This document shows, in pieces, positions 1-8,101 of a stretch of 64,000 bases of DNA; the first letter of the stretch is position 1; the number at the start of each line of letters is the position of its first letter. The stretch is from Agromyces flavus (GTDB lineage Bacteria; Actinomycetota; Actinomycetes; Actinomycetales; Microbacteriaceae). Both the position numbers and the translations under genes were made by a program. The notes under the pieces were generated by a model. The model was given only the letters and a program-made list of their open reading frames with translations, ran no database searches and had not been told where the DNA came from. The DNA lies in NCBI RefSeq assembly GCF_900104685.1, contig NZ_LT629755.1, positions 1,860,001-1,924,000 on the forward strand. The letters are read 5' to 3'.

Positions 1-615
1 CGCTCTCGCGAAGGCCAGGAAGGCGATGGGGATGTCGTTGGCGCGGAACAGAATCAGGTCGTCGGGCAGGCCGGAATAGGCTTCCAGCAGGAGCTCGCGC
101 CGATAGAGATTCCGCCAGAGCTGACCCTGTGCGACCTTCCCCTGAGGGAAGATCCCCGGCACGATGCCGGCACCGGTGAGCGTGCGATGACGCGGTTGCA
201 GTGACGCTTCGAATTCCCCGCCGGTGGATCCGTCCGGCTTCACCACCTCGACGCCGAAGCCGACGATATCCGCTGCTTCGGCACGAGCACGCCTGAGCGC
301 GACACGTGCAGCGTCGGGCGCGAGTTCGTCGTCGCCGTCGAGGAAGAGCACGTAGGGAGCTGCCGCAGCCTCCACCCCACGCCGTCGTGCCTGGAAGGCG
401 GAGAGGTTGGCGTCCTGCTTGAGGAGCCGGATCCGGGGGTCCTTCCGTCGGTGCGCATCGACCACCGCAGCCGTGCCGTCGGTCGACGCGTCGTCGACGC
501 AGATGATCTCGATGTTGCGCAGCGTCTGGCGCGTGCAGCTCTCCAGTGCGCTCGCGACCCACTCCTCGTCGTCATGGAGTGGGATGACGATGGACACGTC
601 AGGGGTCGAGCTCAC
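1..615 (-). CDS. Family 2 glycosyltransferase, cut by the window edge
   Basis: The first 205 codons are present and the C-terminus lies outside the window. It begins with a GT-A nucleotide-binding strand (SIVIPLHDDE, residues 8-17), continues with ICVDDASTDGT (38-48), and has the metal-binding FLDGDDE motif (91-97). These are hallmarks of family 2 enzymes that transfer a sugar from a nucleotide donor in the cytoplasm. I chose the GTG start because AGGAG lies six bases upstream and the GT-A fold begins right after it. It is divergent from nothing and sits just downstream, on the same strand, of UDP-glucose dehydrogenase. The donor and acceptor cannot be told from this fragment. Confidence 0.85.
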   Translation of the reverse strand, partial: MSSTPDVSIVIPLHDDEEWVASALESCTRQTLRNIEIICVDDASTDGTAAVVDAHRRKDPRIRLLKQDANLSAFQARRRGVEAAAAPYVLFLDGDDELAPDAARVALRRARAEAADIVGFGVEVVKPDGSTGGEFEASLQPRHRTLTGAGIVPGIFPQGKVAQGQLWRNLYRRELLLEAYSGLPDDLILFRANDIPIAFLAFARA

Positions 616-706
616 GGGGGTCTCCTGCTTGAACCGGGAATCAGCGCCCTCGCTGTGCATGGGCATTCCGGAGGGTGAGGGGACCGCCGAGCAGCGGCCG
701 GTGACG

Positions 707-712
707 ATTTTA
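707..712 (-). promoter_or_regulatory. Possible -10 box for the edge glycosyltransferase
   Basis: On the minus strand this reads TAAAAT, the most AT-rich hexamer in the 151-base gap between the UDP-glucose dehydrogenase stop and the glycosyltransferase start. It would give a leader of about 85 bases. No clear -35 box is visible. The rest of the gap shows no gene or repeat. Confidence 0.35.
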
Positions 713-766
713 CCGTGCCAGCGACCTTCACCGCGCCACGCCGTGCGTACGCCGACCGGTGGGCCG

Positions 767-2065
767 TCAGCGACCGAGGCCGCGGTACTCGAACCCGGCC
801 GCCCGCCAGGCAGCGGGCTCGAGCGCGTTGCGCCCGTCGATGATCCGAGCGGTGCTCATGAGGCCTCCAGTGGCCACCGGGTCGAGCGAGCGGTATTCAC
901 CCCACTCCGTCACCAGGACGGCGAGTTCGGCGCCGCGAAGCGCGTCAGAGGCATCCGGCGCATACGCGAGCTGCGGATGCCTCGCCCTCGCGTTCTCGAT
1001 GCCCTCGGGGTCGGTCGCGACGACGGCTGCACCGAGCCCGTTGAGGCGCTCGGCGACATCGAGGGCCGGCGAGTCGCGCACGTCGTCGGAGTTCGGCTTG
1101 AAGGTGAGCCCCAGCACCGCGATCCGCCGCTCGAAGACAGAGCCTCCGAGCAACTCCAGCGCGAGTTCCACGACCCGCTCGCGGCGCCGCAGGTTGATCG
1201 CGTCGACCTGCCGGAGGAACGCGACGGACTCCGCGCGCCCGATTTCCTCGGCACGAGCAGTGAATGCGCGGATGTCCTTTGGAAGGCAGCCCCCGCCGAA
1301 TCCGATGCCGGCGTTGAGGAAGCGGCGGCCGATCCGGGCGTCATGGCCGATGGCATCGGCGAGGGTGGTCACGTCCGCGCCGGTCACCTCGGCGATCTCC
1401 GCCATGGCGTTGATGAAGCTGATCTTCGTCGCGAGGAACGCGTTGGCAGCCGTCTTGACCAGTTCCGCCGTGGCGAAATCGGTCACGATGCGCGGTGCGC
1501 CGCGGGTCAGGATCGCCGAGTAGACCGCGTCGAGCAGCTCGGCGGCGCGCTCGTCCGAGACGCCGTAGACCAGCCGGTCGGGCGTCAGCGTGTCGGCGAC
1601 CGCGAACCCCTCGCGAAGGAACTCGGGGTTCCAGGCGAGGAGCGCCTCGGACCCCGCGGCCGCGAGGCGCTCGGCCAGTTCCGCGGCGGTGCCCACGGGA
1701 ACGGTGCTCTTGCCGACGATGAGCGACCCGGAGGCCGCCACCGGGGCGAGGGCGTCGAACGCCCCGTGCACGTACGTCAGGTCCGCGCCGTCGGCACCGG
1801 GGAGCTGGGGCGTACCCACCGCGACGAAATGGACTTCGGCCTCCGCGGCCTCGGAGATATCCACCGTGAAGCGGAGGCGGCCGGACTCGACACCCTCGCG
1901 CAACAGGTCGGGCAGGCCCGGCTCGAAGAACGGCGCCTCGCCCGCGGCGAGCCTGGCGATCTTCGCCGGATCCGTGTCGACGCCCACCACGTCGTGCCCG
2001 AGCTTGGCCATGGCGGCGGCATGCACCGCTCCGAGGTAACCGCACCCGATGACTGAGATCTTCAC
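767..2065 (-). CDS. UDP-glucose 6-dehydrogenase
   Basis: Predicted to oxidise UDP-glucose to UDP-glucuronate with two NAD+ in the cytoplasm. The 432-residue protein has an N-terminal Rossmann motif (VIGCGYLGAVHAA, residues 5-17), the central helix region with FATAELVKTAANAFLATKIS, and the catalytic cysteine in GFGGGCLPKD (Cys260). The C-terminal domain has the LGLTFKPNSDDVRDSP sequence typical of the family. The start is GTG at 2065: it puts the Rossmann strand at residue 2, and AAGGAG lies just upstream. A longer reading to 2125 adds 20 residues without family character. A UDP-sugar other than UDP-glucose is possible, but the sequence fits UGD better than the second dehydrogenase at 26959. 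Confidence 0.92.
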   Translation of the reverse strand: MKISVIGCGYLGAVHAAAMAKLGHDVVGVDTDPAKIARLAAGEAPFFEPGLPDLLREGVESGRLRFTVDISEAAEAEVHFVAVGTPQLPGADGADLTYVHGAFDALAPVAASGSLIVGKSTVPVGTAAELAERLAAAGSEALLAWNPEFLREGFAVADTLTPDRLVYGVSDERAAELLDAVYSAILTRGAPRIVTDFATAELVKTAANAFLATKISFINAMAEIAEVTGADVTTLADAIGHDARIGRRFLNAGIGFGGGCLPKDIRAFTARAEEIGRAESVAFLRQVDAINLRRRERVVELALELLGGSVFERRIAVLGLTFKPNSDDVRDSPALDVAERLNGLGAAVVATDPEGIENARARHPQLAYAPDASDALRGAELAVLVTEWGEYRSLDPVATGGLMSTARIIDGRNALEPAAWRAAGFEYRGLGR

Positions 2066-2159
2066 TTCGCTCCTTCGTAAGCTCCTGACATTCTCGCCTA
2101 CGGAAGCGGGTGGTCCTCTCCGCACCTTCGTCCGCGCTGGTGGGCCGAATGGTGCGCGA

Positions 2160-2165
2160 TAGCCT
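2160..2165 (+). promoter_or_regulatory. -10 box of a probable leaderless promoter
   Basis: TAGCCT followed by seven bases and then ATG at 2173. The spacing matches many other genes here and suggests transcription starts at or near the start codon. It also supports 2173 rather than the upstream in-frame starts. Confidence 0.5.
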
Positions 2166-2172
2166 TGTGCGC

Positions 2173-3537
2173 ATGACCACGGGACGGCGGCACGCGCTCG
2201 AGGGTGCGTTCGCGACGTTCGCGTTGTTCACCGCGTTCGCCGGGCAGTTCTGGCGCAACCTCCTCGGCTGGTGGGGCTTCGGCGCCATCGTCGTGCTGAT
2301 CGTCGTCGGCGCGGCCTGGCTGTGGTGGTCGAGGCGGCCGCAGCTCGCGTGGCGTCGCGTCCCCAAGTCGACGCTCGCGTTCGTCCTCATCGCGACGGCC
2401 TCGCTCGCGTGGTCGTTCTACCCGACCGCGACCGCGCTCGGCCTCGGCATCATGCTGGCGACCGCGTTCATCGCGCTGTCGCTCGCGCTGTCACTCGGCT
2501 GGCACGGCTTCCTGCGTGCGCTCGGCGGGGCGCTGAAGTGGCTGCTCGCGCTCTCGCTGCTCTTCGAGCTCTGGGTCGCACTGTTCGTGCGCGAGCCGCT
2601 GCTTCCACTCTTCCCCGACTTCGACCCCGACGCCGGCAAGCTCCCGATGGCCTTCTACTGGTCGCGCGCGCTCCTGTTCGAGGGCGGCCCCATCGAGGGG
2701 ATCGTCGCGAGCCGCAACCTGCTCGCGATGGCCGCGCTGCTGGCGATCATCCTCTTCGGCGCACTGCTCGCGAGCGGCGGCATGCGCCGCACCCAGGGCA
2801 TCGGATGGCTCGTCGTCGCCGGCCTCGTGTTCGTGCTGACGCGCTCGGCGACCGTGATCCTCGTCGCGGTCGTGGTCGCGATCGCGCTCGCGTTCGCCCT
2901 GTGGGCCCGGCGCGTCGGACCGGATCGGCGTCGGGGCGTGTACGTCGCCGCGAGCGCCGCGCTCGTGGCATCCGTCGCCCTGCTCCTCGTCTTCTGGAAC
3001 GCGCTGCTCGACGTGTTCGGCAAGGGCGAGGACCTCACCGGCCGGCTCGACATCTGGGAGTCCGTCATCGGACTGGCGACCGAGCGACCCTGGTTCGGCT
3101 GGGGCTGGGTCGGGTACTGGAACCCGTTCGTCGAGCCGTTCGACGATCTCGCCGTGCGGAAGGGCGTGACCTACCTGCAGGCGCACAACGCCTGGCTCGA
3201 CGTGTGGATGCAGCTGGGCGTCGTCGGGCTCATCGCCTTCGCATCGATCGTGATCGGCGCCCTCTGGAGGTCCTGGTTCCTCGCCGTCGACCCGCCGATG
3301 GACGAGCAGGGCGGCCGGCTGCCCTACTCCGCGGCCTCGCTCATCCCCCTGCTGGCCCTCGTCGCGCTGATCGGGCAGTCCCTCGCCGAGAGCCGCATCC
3401 TGATCGAGTCGGGCTGGCTGCTGCTCCTGGCGATCGCCTGGGGCACCAAGCAGCGGCAGTGGGCGCCCGAGGCGCTTCCGCCCATGCCGCCGACCCGTTC
3501 CCCTCGACGTTTCGCGCGCCCGCAGGTGCGTTCGTGA
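2173..3537 (+). CDS. O-antigen ligase/polymerase-like membrane protein (copy 1)
   Basis: A 454-residue polytopic membrane protein with about ten hydrophobic segments. Between the later segments lies a large extracytoplasmic stretch with RLDIWESVIGLATERPWFGWGWVGYW and LQAHNAWLDVWMQLGVVG, the pattern of the Wzy_C/O-antigen ligase family. Members polymerise or ligate lipid-linked glycan units on the outer face of the membrane. The next gene starts inside its stop codon and encodes a paralogue. Whether it is a polymerase (Wzy) or ligase (WaaL) cannot be decided from sequence. ATG 2173 is chosen because it follows TAGCCT by seven bases; upstream starts at 2110 and 2149 would add charged, non-family residues. 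Confidence 0.8.
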   Translation: MTTGRRHALEGAFATFALFTAFAGQFWRNLLGWWGFGAIVVLIVVGAAWLWWSRRPQLAWRRVPKSTLAFVLIATASLAWSFYPTATALGLGIMLATAFIALSLALSLGWHGFLRALGGALKWLLALSLLFELWVALFVREPLLPLFPDFDPDAGKLPMAFYWSRALLFEGGPIEGIVASRNLLAMAALLAIILFGALLASGGMRRTQGIGWLVVAGLVFVLTRSATVILVAVVVAIALAFALWARRVGPDRRRGVYVAASAALVASVALLLVFWNALLDVFGKGEDLTGRLDIWESVIGLATERPWFGWGWVGYWNPFVEPFDDLAVRKGVTYLQAHNAWLDVWMQLGVVGLIAFASIVIGALWRSWFLAVDPPMDEQGGRLPYSAASLIPLLALVALIGQSLAESRILIESGWLLLLAIAWGTKQRQWAPEALPPMPPTRSPRRFARPQVRS

Positions 3538-4799
3538 GGTCGGCGCTGCGCGAGTTCGCCGGTTCGGCGCGCTTCGCCCAGTCGCTGACGCTCATCGCGA
3601 TCGCGCTCGCGTTCTCGACCCACGCGATCCGGTCGATGATCGGGTGGCCGGGTCTGCTCGCCGCGCTCGCGACGCTGATCGTCCTCTGCGGGCTCTCGCT
3701 CGTGGCCCGCTGGCGCGCGGTCGAGTGGTACGGCATCCTCCCGCTCACGATCCTCGTCTTCGTCGGGTGGGTCGCGGCATCCGTGATCTGGAGCAACGCG
3801 CCGGTCGCCACGCTGGTGCGCGTCGGCTACCTCATCGCCTTCGGCGTGCTCGGGCTGTACGTGGCGCTGATGCGCGACACGATCCAGATCGTGCGCGCGT
3901 TCGGCGACGTGTTCCGCGTGCTGCTCGCGGTGTCCCTCGCGCTCGAGGTGCTCTCCGGCGTCCTGCTCGACCTCCCGATCGCCTTCCTCGGCATCCAGGG
4001 CGACATCGCCTCGCTCGGGCCGATCCAGGGCATCTTCGGCTCGCGCAACCTGCTGGGCTTCGTCGCGCTCATCGCACTGCTGACGTTCATCATCGAGTGG
4101 CGAACGCGCAGCGTCCAGCGCGGGCGGGCGATCGCCTCCCTCGTACTGGCCTCGATCGCGCTCCTCCTGGCGGGATCCCCCGTGACGTGGATCGCGCTCG
4201 GCGCGTCGCTCGTCGCCCTCGCCGCACTGTTCGGCCTGCGCCGCGCCCCCGAGCACGACCGGTGGCGGTGGCAGCTCGCGCTCCTGGTCACGGGCGTCGT
4301 CACGCTCGTGACGGCATGGGTCCTGCGGGTGCGCATCATCGAGCTACTCGATGCGCGCGGCGAGTTCGACGTGCGCCTCGACGTCTGGCGCGAGGTCTCC
4401 CGCTACCTCGCCGCCAACCCGCTCCAGGGCTGGGGTTGGGTGGGCCGTTGGCCCGACGCCGCCCCCTACGAGTGGATCGAGCGGGCGATCGGCCGTGAGC
4501 TCAGCTCGGCGCTCAGCGCCTGGATCGACGCGTACTTCCAGGTGGGCGTGATCGGCATGCTGCTGTTCGCCGCACTCGTCGGCGTCGCGCTCGTGCGCTC
4601 GTGGCTGCTCGCCTCGAACCGGCGGAGCGTGGTGTACCTGTGGCCCGCCCTCGTGCTCGTCGCGATCACGGTGACGAGCTTCGCCGAGAGCTTCGCGCTG
4701 CAGGAGGGCGGCTGGATGCTCGTCGTGGTGTGCGCGGTGAAGGCGGCGCGCGACATGAGCTGGCGCGATGCGCTGGCGGCCGCGCGCGCCGCCGAATGA
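3534..4799 (+). CDS. O-antigen ligase/polymerase-like membrane protein (copy 2)
   Basis: A 421-residue membrane protein starting at GTG 3534, which overlaps the TGA stop of the previous gene (GTGA), so the two are almost certainly translated together. It has about ten hydrophobic segments and the same loop signature as copy 1: RLDVWREVSRYLAANPLQGWGWVGRW, then ALSAWIDAYFQVGVIG. An early SRNLLGFVAL segment also matches copy 1 (SRNLLAMAAL). The pair looks like a diverged tandem duplication. Roles as polymerase and ligase could be split between them; this is inference. Confidence 0.78.
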   Translation: MRSALREFAGSARFAQSLTLIAIALAFSTHAIRSMIGWPGLLAALATLIVLCGLSLVARWRAVEWYGILPLTILVFVGWVAASVIWSNAPVATLVRVGYLIAFGVLGLYVALMRDTIQIVRAFGDVFRVLLAVSLALEVLSGVLLDLPIAFLGIQGDIASLGPIQGIFGSRNLLGFVALIALLTFIIEWRTRSVQRGRAIASLVLASIALLLAGSPVTWIALGASLVALAALFGLRRAPEHDRWRWQLALLVTGVVTLVTAWVLRVRIIELLDARGEFDVRLDVWREVSRYLAANPLQGWGWVGRWPDAAPYEWIERAIGRELSSALSAWIDAYFQVGVIGMLLFAALVGVALVRSWLLASNRRSVVYLWPALVLVAITVTSFAESFALQEGGWMLVVVCAVKAARDMSWRDALAAARAAE

Positions 4800-4859
4800 G
4801 AGCCCGCTCGCGATTCTGCCTCGCGAGAGGCGATGACCGGGTGCTCAGGAACGAGCCAG

Positions 4860-4865
4860 TACACT
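4860..4865 (+). promoter_or_regulatory. -10 box of a probable leaderless promoter for the ABC exporter genes
   Basis: TACACT followed by seven bases and GTG at 4873. There is no Shine-Dalgarno sequence between box and start. It would drive the overlapping run wzm-wzt-cytidylyltransferase. Confidence 0.5.
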
Positions 4866-4872
4866 CTCCCGA

Positions 4873-5745
4873 GTGATCAACCCCGCGCCGCCTGACGACC
4901 TTGCAGGGTTCAGCGTCCCGGGGAGCGGGCGGGGCATCCTCGAGGTGTTCCGATATCGCTACCTGCTGCGCCTCCTCGTCCGAAAGGGCACCCAGACCCG
5001 CTACCACGGGTCGGCTCTCGGATGGGGGTGGTCCTACGTCAAGCCGGCCGCGCAGTTCGTGATCTTCTACGTCGTCATGGGCCTGTTCCTCGGACTGCAT
5101 CACGGCATCGAGAACTTCCCCATCTACCTCTTCTCAGGAATCATCGTCGTCAACCTGTTCAGCGAGGCGTTCAGCAATGCGACGAAATCGATCATCAACA
5201 ACAAGGCGCTCGTCAAGAAGATCTACCTCCCGCGTGAGTTGTTCCCCGTCGCTGACGTCTTCATCGCCTTCGTCCATTTCCTGCCTCAGTTGGCCATCCT
5301 GCTGGTCGTACTCCTCGTCGTCGGCTGGGTGCCGACACTGGTGCAGATCTCCGGCGTGGTCCTCGCGATTCTCATCATCCTCACCTTCGCACTGGGCCTC
5401 GGGCTGTTCTTCGGCGCGCTCAACGTCTCCTTCCGCGATGCCCAGAATCTCGTCGAGATCATCCTGCTCTTCGCCACGTGGACGGCGCCCGTGCTCTACC
5501 CGTTCACCGTCGTCCGCGACGCGCTTCCGACGTGGCTGTTCGAGCTCTACATGCTCAATCCGCTCACCGTCGCCGTCGAGCTGTTCCATTCGGCATTCTG
5601 GTTCCCTACGACGGCGGAGAACATGGAACGCCCGGCACACCTCTGGTTGCTCGCGGGGATCGCGGCGATAGTGGTCGCCGCCGTCATGGTCGTCGGGCAG
5701 TTCGTCTTCCGCAAGTTGGAGGGCCGCTTTGCCCAAGACCTCTGA
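4873..5745 (+). CDS. Polysaccharide ABC exporter, permease subunit (Wzm/RfbD type)
   Basis: A 290-residue ABC-2 type permease with six predicted membrane segments. The amphipathic N-terminal part (RYLLRLLVRKGTQTRY followed by GLGWGWSYVKPAAQF-like sequence) is typical of Wzm/TagG exporters of complete polysaccharides or teichoic acids across the cytoplasmic membrane. Its stop lies inside the next gene, the ATPase. The pairing of a short permease and short ATPase resembles mycobacterial Rv3783/Rv3781, which sit with the galactofuranosyltransferase GlfT1 and are linked to galactan export. The GTG start follows the -10 box directly. More A/T-ending codons than most neighbours are visible. Confidence 0.88.
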   Translation: MINPAPPDDLAGFSVPGSGRGILEVFRYRYLLRLLVRKGTQTRYHGSALGWGWSYVKPAAQFVIFYVVMGLFLGLHHGIENFPIYLFSGIIVVNLFSEAFSNATKSIINNKALVKKIYLPRELFPVADVFIAFVHFLPQLAILLVVLLVVGWVPTLVQISGVVLAILIILTFALGLGLFFGALNVSFRDAQNLVEIILLFATWTAPVLYPFTVVRDALPTWLFELYMLNPLTVAVELFHSAFWFPTTAENMERPAHLWLLAGIAAIVVAAVMVVGQFVFRKLEGRFAQDL

Positions 5746-6475
5746 CGCTCGACCGAGCATCATCATCGAGGATGTCGGGAAGCGCTTCACGCTCCGGCAC
5801 ACACAGTCCTTCAAGGAGCTGTTCATCGCCTGGACGCGGCGCAAGCCACTCGCCAGCACGTTTCAGGCACTCGACGGCATCGACCTGCGCGTCGCCGAGG
5901 GCGAATCCGTCGCACTGCTCGGATACAACGGTTCCGGGAAGTCGACCCTGCTCAAGCTCATCTCGGGCGTGCTGCGCCCGGACCAGGGCCGCGTGCTGAC
6001 ACGCGGCCGGGTCGCCGGGCTCATCGAGGTCGGTGCCGGCTTCCACCCCGACCTGTCCGGACGCGAGAATGTCTACCTGAACGCCGCCATTCTCGGAATG
6101 AGCCGTTCGGAGATCGACCGCCGGTTCGACGAGATCGTGGAGTTCTCCGAGATCGGTGAGTTCATCGACACCGAGGTGAAGCACTACTCGTCGGGCATGT
6201 TCGTGCGACTGGCGTTCTCGGTCGCCATCCACACCGAGCTGGACATCCTGCTCGTCGACGAGGTCCTCGCCGTGGGTGACGCGCCGTTCCGGGAGAAGTG
6301 CAAAGCCAAGATCCGGGAGCTCGCCGACGAGCGCAAGACCATGTTCGTGGTCAGTCACGACCTCGGCATGGTGAGCTCCCTCTGCACGCGCGGAATCGTG
6401 CTGCGTCGCGGCAAGATGATCTTCGACGGCCCGGTCGAGGACGCGGTCGCGGCCCTCAAGGAGAGCACTCGATAG
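5729..6475 (+). CDS. Polysaccharide ABC exporter, ATPase subunit (Wzt/RfbE type)
   Basis: A 248-residue ABC ATPase that powers the Wzm permease. Visible motifs are Walker A (GYNGSGKST), the short signature YSSGM characteristic of Wzt/TagH ATPases, and Walker B with ILLVDEVLAVGD, followed by the H-loop VVSHD. It ends soon after the ATPase core, so it lacks the C-terminal glycan-binding domain of O9a-type Wzt proteins; the short form is known from mycobacterial Rv3781 and TagH-like exporters. It starts at TTG 5729 within the permease gene, and its TAG shares a base with the GTG of the next gene, so all three are coupled. Confidence 0.9.
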   Translation: MPKTSDARPSIIIEDVGKRFTLRHTQSFKELFIAWTRRKPLASTFQALDGIDLRVAEGESVALLGYNGSGKSTLLKLISGVLRPDQGRVLTRGRVAGLIEVGAGFHPDLSGRENVYLNAAILGMSRSEIDRRFDEIVEFSEIGEFIDTEVKHYSSGMFVRLAFSVAIHTELDILLVDEVLAVGDAPFREKCKAKIRELADERKTMFVVSHDLGMVSSLCTRGIVLRRGKMIFDGPVEDAVAALKESTR

Positions 6476-7848
6476 TGACGAGCGAACGGACCATCGCCGT
6501 CGTCCTGGCCGGCGGAGTGGGCACACGGGTAGGCCTCGGGATCCCGAAGCAGTTGATCCGCATCGCCGGGAAGGCGATCGTCGAGCACACCCTGGAGTCC
6601 CTGAGCCGGAACCAGCTCATCGACGAGATCCTCGTCATGATGAATGCCGAGAGCCTCCACGAACTCGAGTACCTGCGAGACGGTGCCCGATTCCCGAAAC
6701 TGCGCGGCATCTTGCCCGGCGGGAAGACGCGCAACGACACCACCCGGCTCGCGCTCGACGCCCTGCCCGACGACCCCTCCACGAAGGTCCTCTTCCACGA
6801 CGCAGTGCGTCCCTTCCTGGACGACCGGATCATCCGGGACTGCGTGGTCGCGCTCGACTCGTACGAGGCGGTGGACACCGCCATCCCGTCAGCCGACACC
6901 GTGATCCAGGTGGACGACCACATCATCACCGACATCCCCACGCGCTCCCGATTGCGCCGCGGGCAGACGCCGCAGGGATTCCGGCTGGGCACCATCCGAC
7001 AGGCGTATGAGCTCGCCGCCGGCGACACCGACTTCGCCGCGACCGACGATTGCGGCGTGGTATTCCGATACCTGCCCAACGTGCCCATCCGAGTCGTCGA
7101 AGGCTCGGCCGAGAACATGAAGATCACCGAACCGCTCGACCTCCACATCGCGGACAAGATCTTCCAGCTGCAGTCCGCCGCGCTAGCCCGGCCGGCGAGC
7201 GCCGATATCCCCGATCTCGCCGGCAAGACCGTCGTCGTGCTCGGCGGCAGCTACGGGATCGGGGCGAGCATCGCCGACCTCGCCGAGCGTTCGGGAGCGG
7301 CGGTCCATTCGTTCGGTCGCAGCACGACCGGCACGGACGTGACGGATCGCCGCGCCATCCGGCGGGCACTCGCACGCGCCGCGTCGGGCGGGGGGATCGA
7401 CTACGTCGTCGTCACCGCCGGGATGCTCACCATCTCACCACTCGCCACGACCAAGCGGAAGACGCTTCGATCGACGCTCGAGGTCAACCTCCTCGCGCCG
7501 GCACAGATCGCGCAGGAGGCGTACCGGTACCTGCGCGACTCACGCGGCCACCTGCTGTTCTTCACGTCGAGCTCGTACACGCGCGGTCGCGCCGGATACA
7601 GCCTGTACTCGGCGACCAAGGCCGGCGTCGTGAACCTCACCCAGGCGCTCGCCGACGAGTGGTCCGAGCACGGCGTGCGGGTCAACTGCATCAATCCCCA
7701 GCGCACGCGAACGCCGATGCGCACCAACGCGTTCGGCGAGGAGCCGGCCCATACCCTCCTCGACCCCGAGGACGTCGCAGCCGTGAGCCTGAAGGTGCTC
7801 GAAGCCGACGTGACCGGGCAGATCGTCGACGTCCGCGTCGCGAGCTGA
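6475..7848 (+). CDS. Bifunctional cytidylyltransferase / short-chain reductase (CDP-ribitol synthase, Bcs1-like)
   Basis: A 457-residue fusion. Residues 1-235 are an IspD/TarI-type cytidylyltransferase: the CTP loop LAGGVGTRVGLGIPKQ (11-26), HDAVRPF (108-114), and RGQTPQGFR (162-170). Residues 248-457 are a short-chain dehydrogenase: GGSYGIG (257-263), the serine cluster near 365, and the catalytic Tyr378-xxx-Lys382 pair. This order is that of Haemophilus Bcs1, which reduces ribulose 5-phosphate and makes CDP-ribitol; human ISPD has a related layout. Product CDP-ribitol is therefore the leading guess, though another CDP-alditol is possible. The GTG start shares its G with the upstream stop, so translation is coupled to the exporter ATPase. 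Confidence 0.85.
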   Translation: MTSERTIAVVLAGGVGTRVGLGIPKQLIRIAGKAIVEHTLESLSRNQLIDEILVMMNAESLHELEYLRDGARFPKLRGILPGGKTRNDTTRLALDALPDDPSTKVLFHDAVRPFLDDRIIRDCVVALDSYEAVDTAIPSADTVIQVDDHIITDIPTRSRLRRGQTPQGFRLGTIRQAYELAAGDTDFAATDDCGVVFRYLPNVPIRVVEGSAENMKITEPLDLHIADKIFQLQSAALARPASADIPDLAGKTVVVLGGSYGIGASIADLAERSGAAVHSFGRSTTGTDVTDRRAIRRALARAASGGGIDYVVVTAGMLTISPLATTKRKTLRSTLEVNLLAPAQIAQEAYRYLRDSRGHLLFFTSSSYTRGRAGYSLYSATKAGVVNLTQALADEWSEHGVRVNCINPQRTRTPMRTNAFGEEPAHTLLDPEDVAAVSLKVLEADVTGQIVDVRVAS

Positions 7849-7870
7849 CTCGCGCGCGGTCGGCGCCGTG

Positions 7871-7890
7871 CGGCGGGCCGGAGCCCGCCG
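7871..7890. terminator. Hairpin between convergent genes
   Basis: A perfect 8-bp stem (CGGCGGGC/GCCCGCCG) with a four-base loop, midway between two convergent genes. It has no T tract. It could end transcription from both sides. Confidence 0.5.
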
Positions 7891-7903
7891 AACCGCGGAG
7901 CCG

Positions 7904-8101
7904 TCAGTCGCGGCGTTCCCGCAGGCGGTCGAACACCAGGTCGTAGAGCTCGGCGATGCGCGCCGAGTCGCGCCGCAGCTCGTCGATCTCGCTGCGCAGC
8001 TCGGCGATCTCGCGCTCGAGCCGGGCGACACGCTCCGGCGTGTTGCGGTCGCCCGCGTTCGCGGCCCTCCGGCGCCGTACGGCATCCCGGATCCTCTTCA
8101 C
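7904..8101 (-). CDS. Small coiled-coil protein of unknown function
   Basis: A 65-residue, highly charged protein. After a basic N-terminus (KRIRDAVRRRR), residues 22-62 form heptads with leucine/isoleucine at regular positions (ARLEREIAELRSEIDELRR), a confident coiled coil. Its GTG start overlaps the stop of the LicD-like gene (GTGA), so it is probably co-translated with it. Such short coiled-coil proteins after glycosyltransferase-type genes may act as oligomerisation partners, but no function is recognised. The tight coupling is the main reason to treat it as real. Confidence 0.6.
   Translation of the reverse strand: MKRIRDAVRRRRAANAGDRNTPERVARLEREIAELRSEIDELRRDSARIAELYDLVFDRLRERRD

Noticed and set aside
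2271..4799. An 842-codon open frame on the plus strand
   Set aside because: Its first 420 codons are an Arg-rich alternate frame of the first O-antigen ligase-like gene. The real gene starts at GTG 3534.
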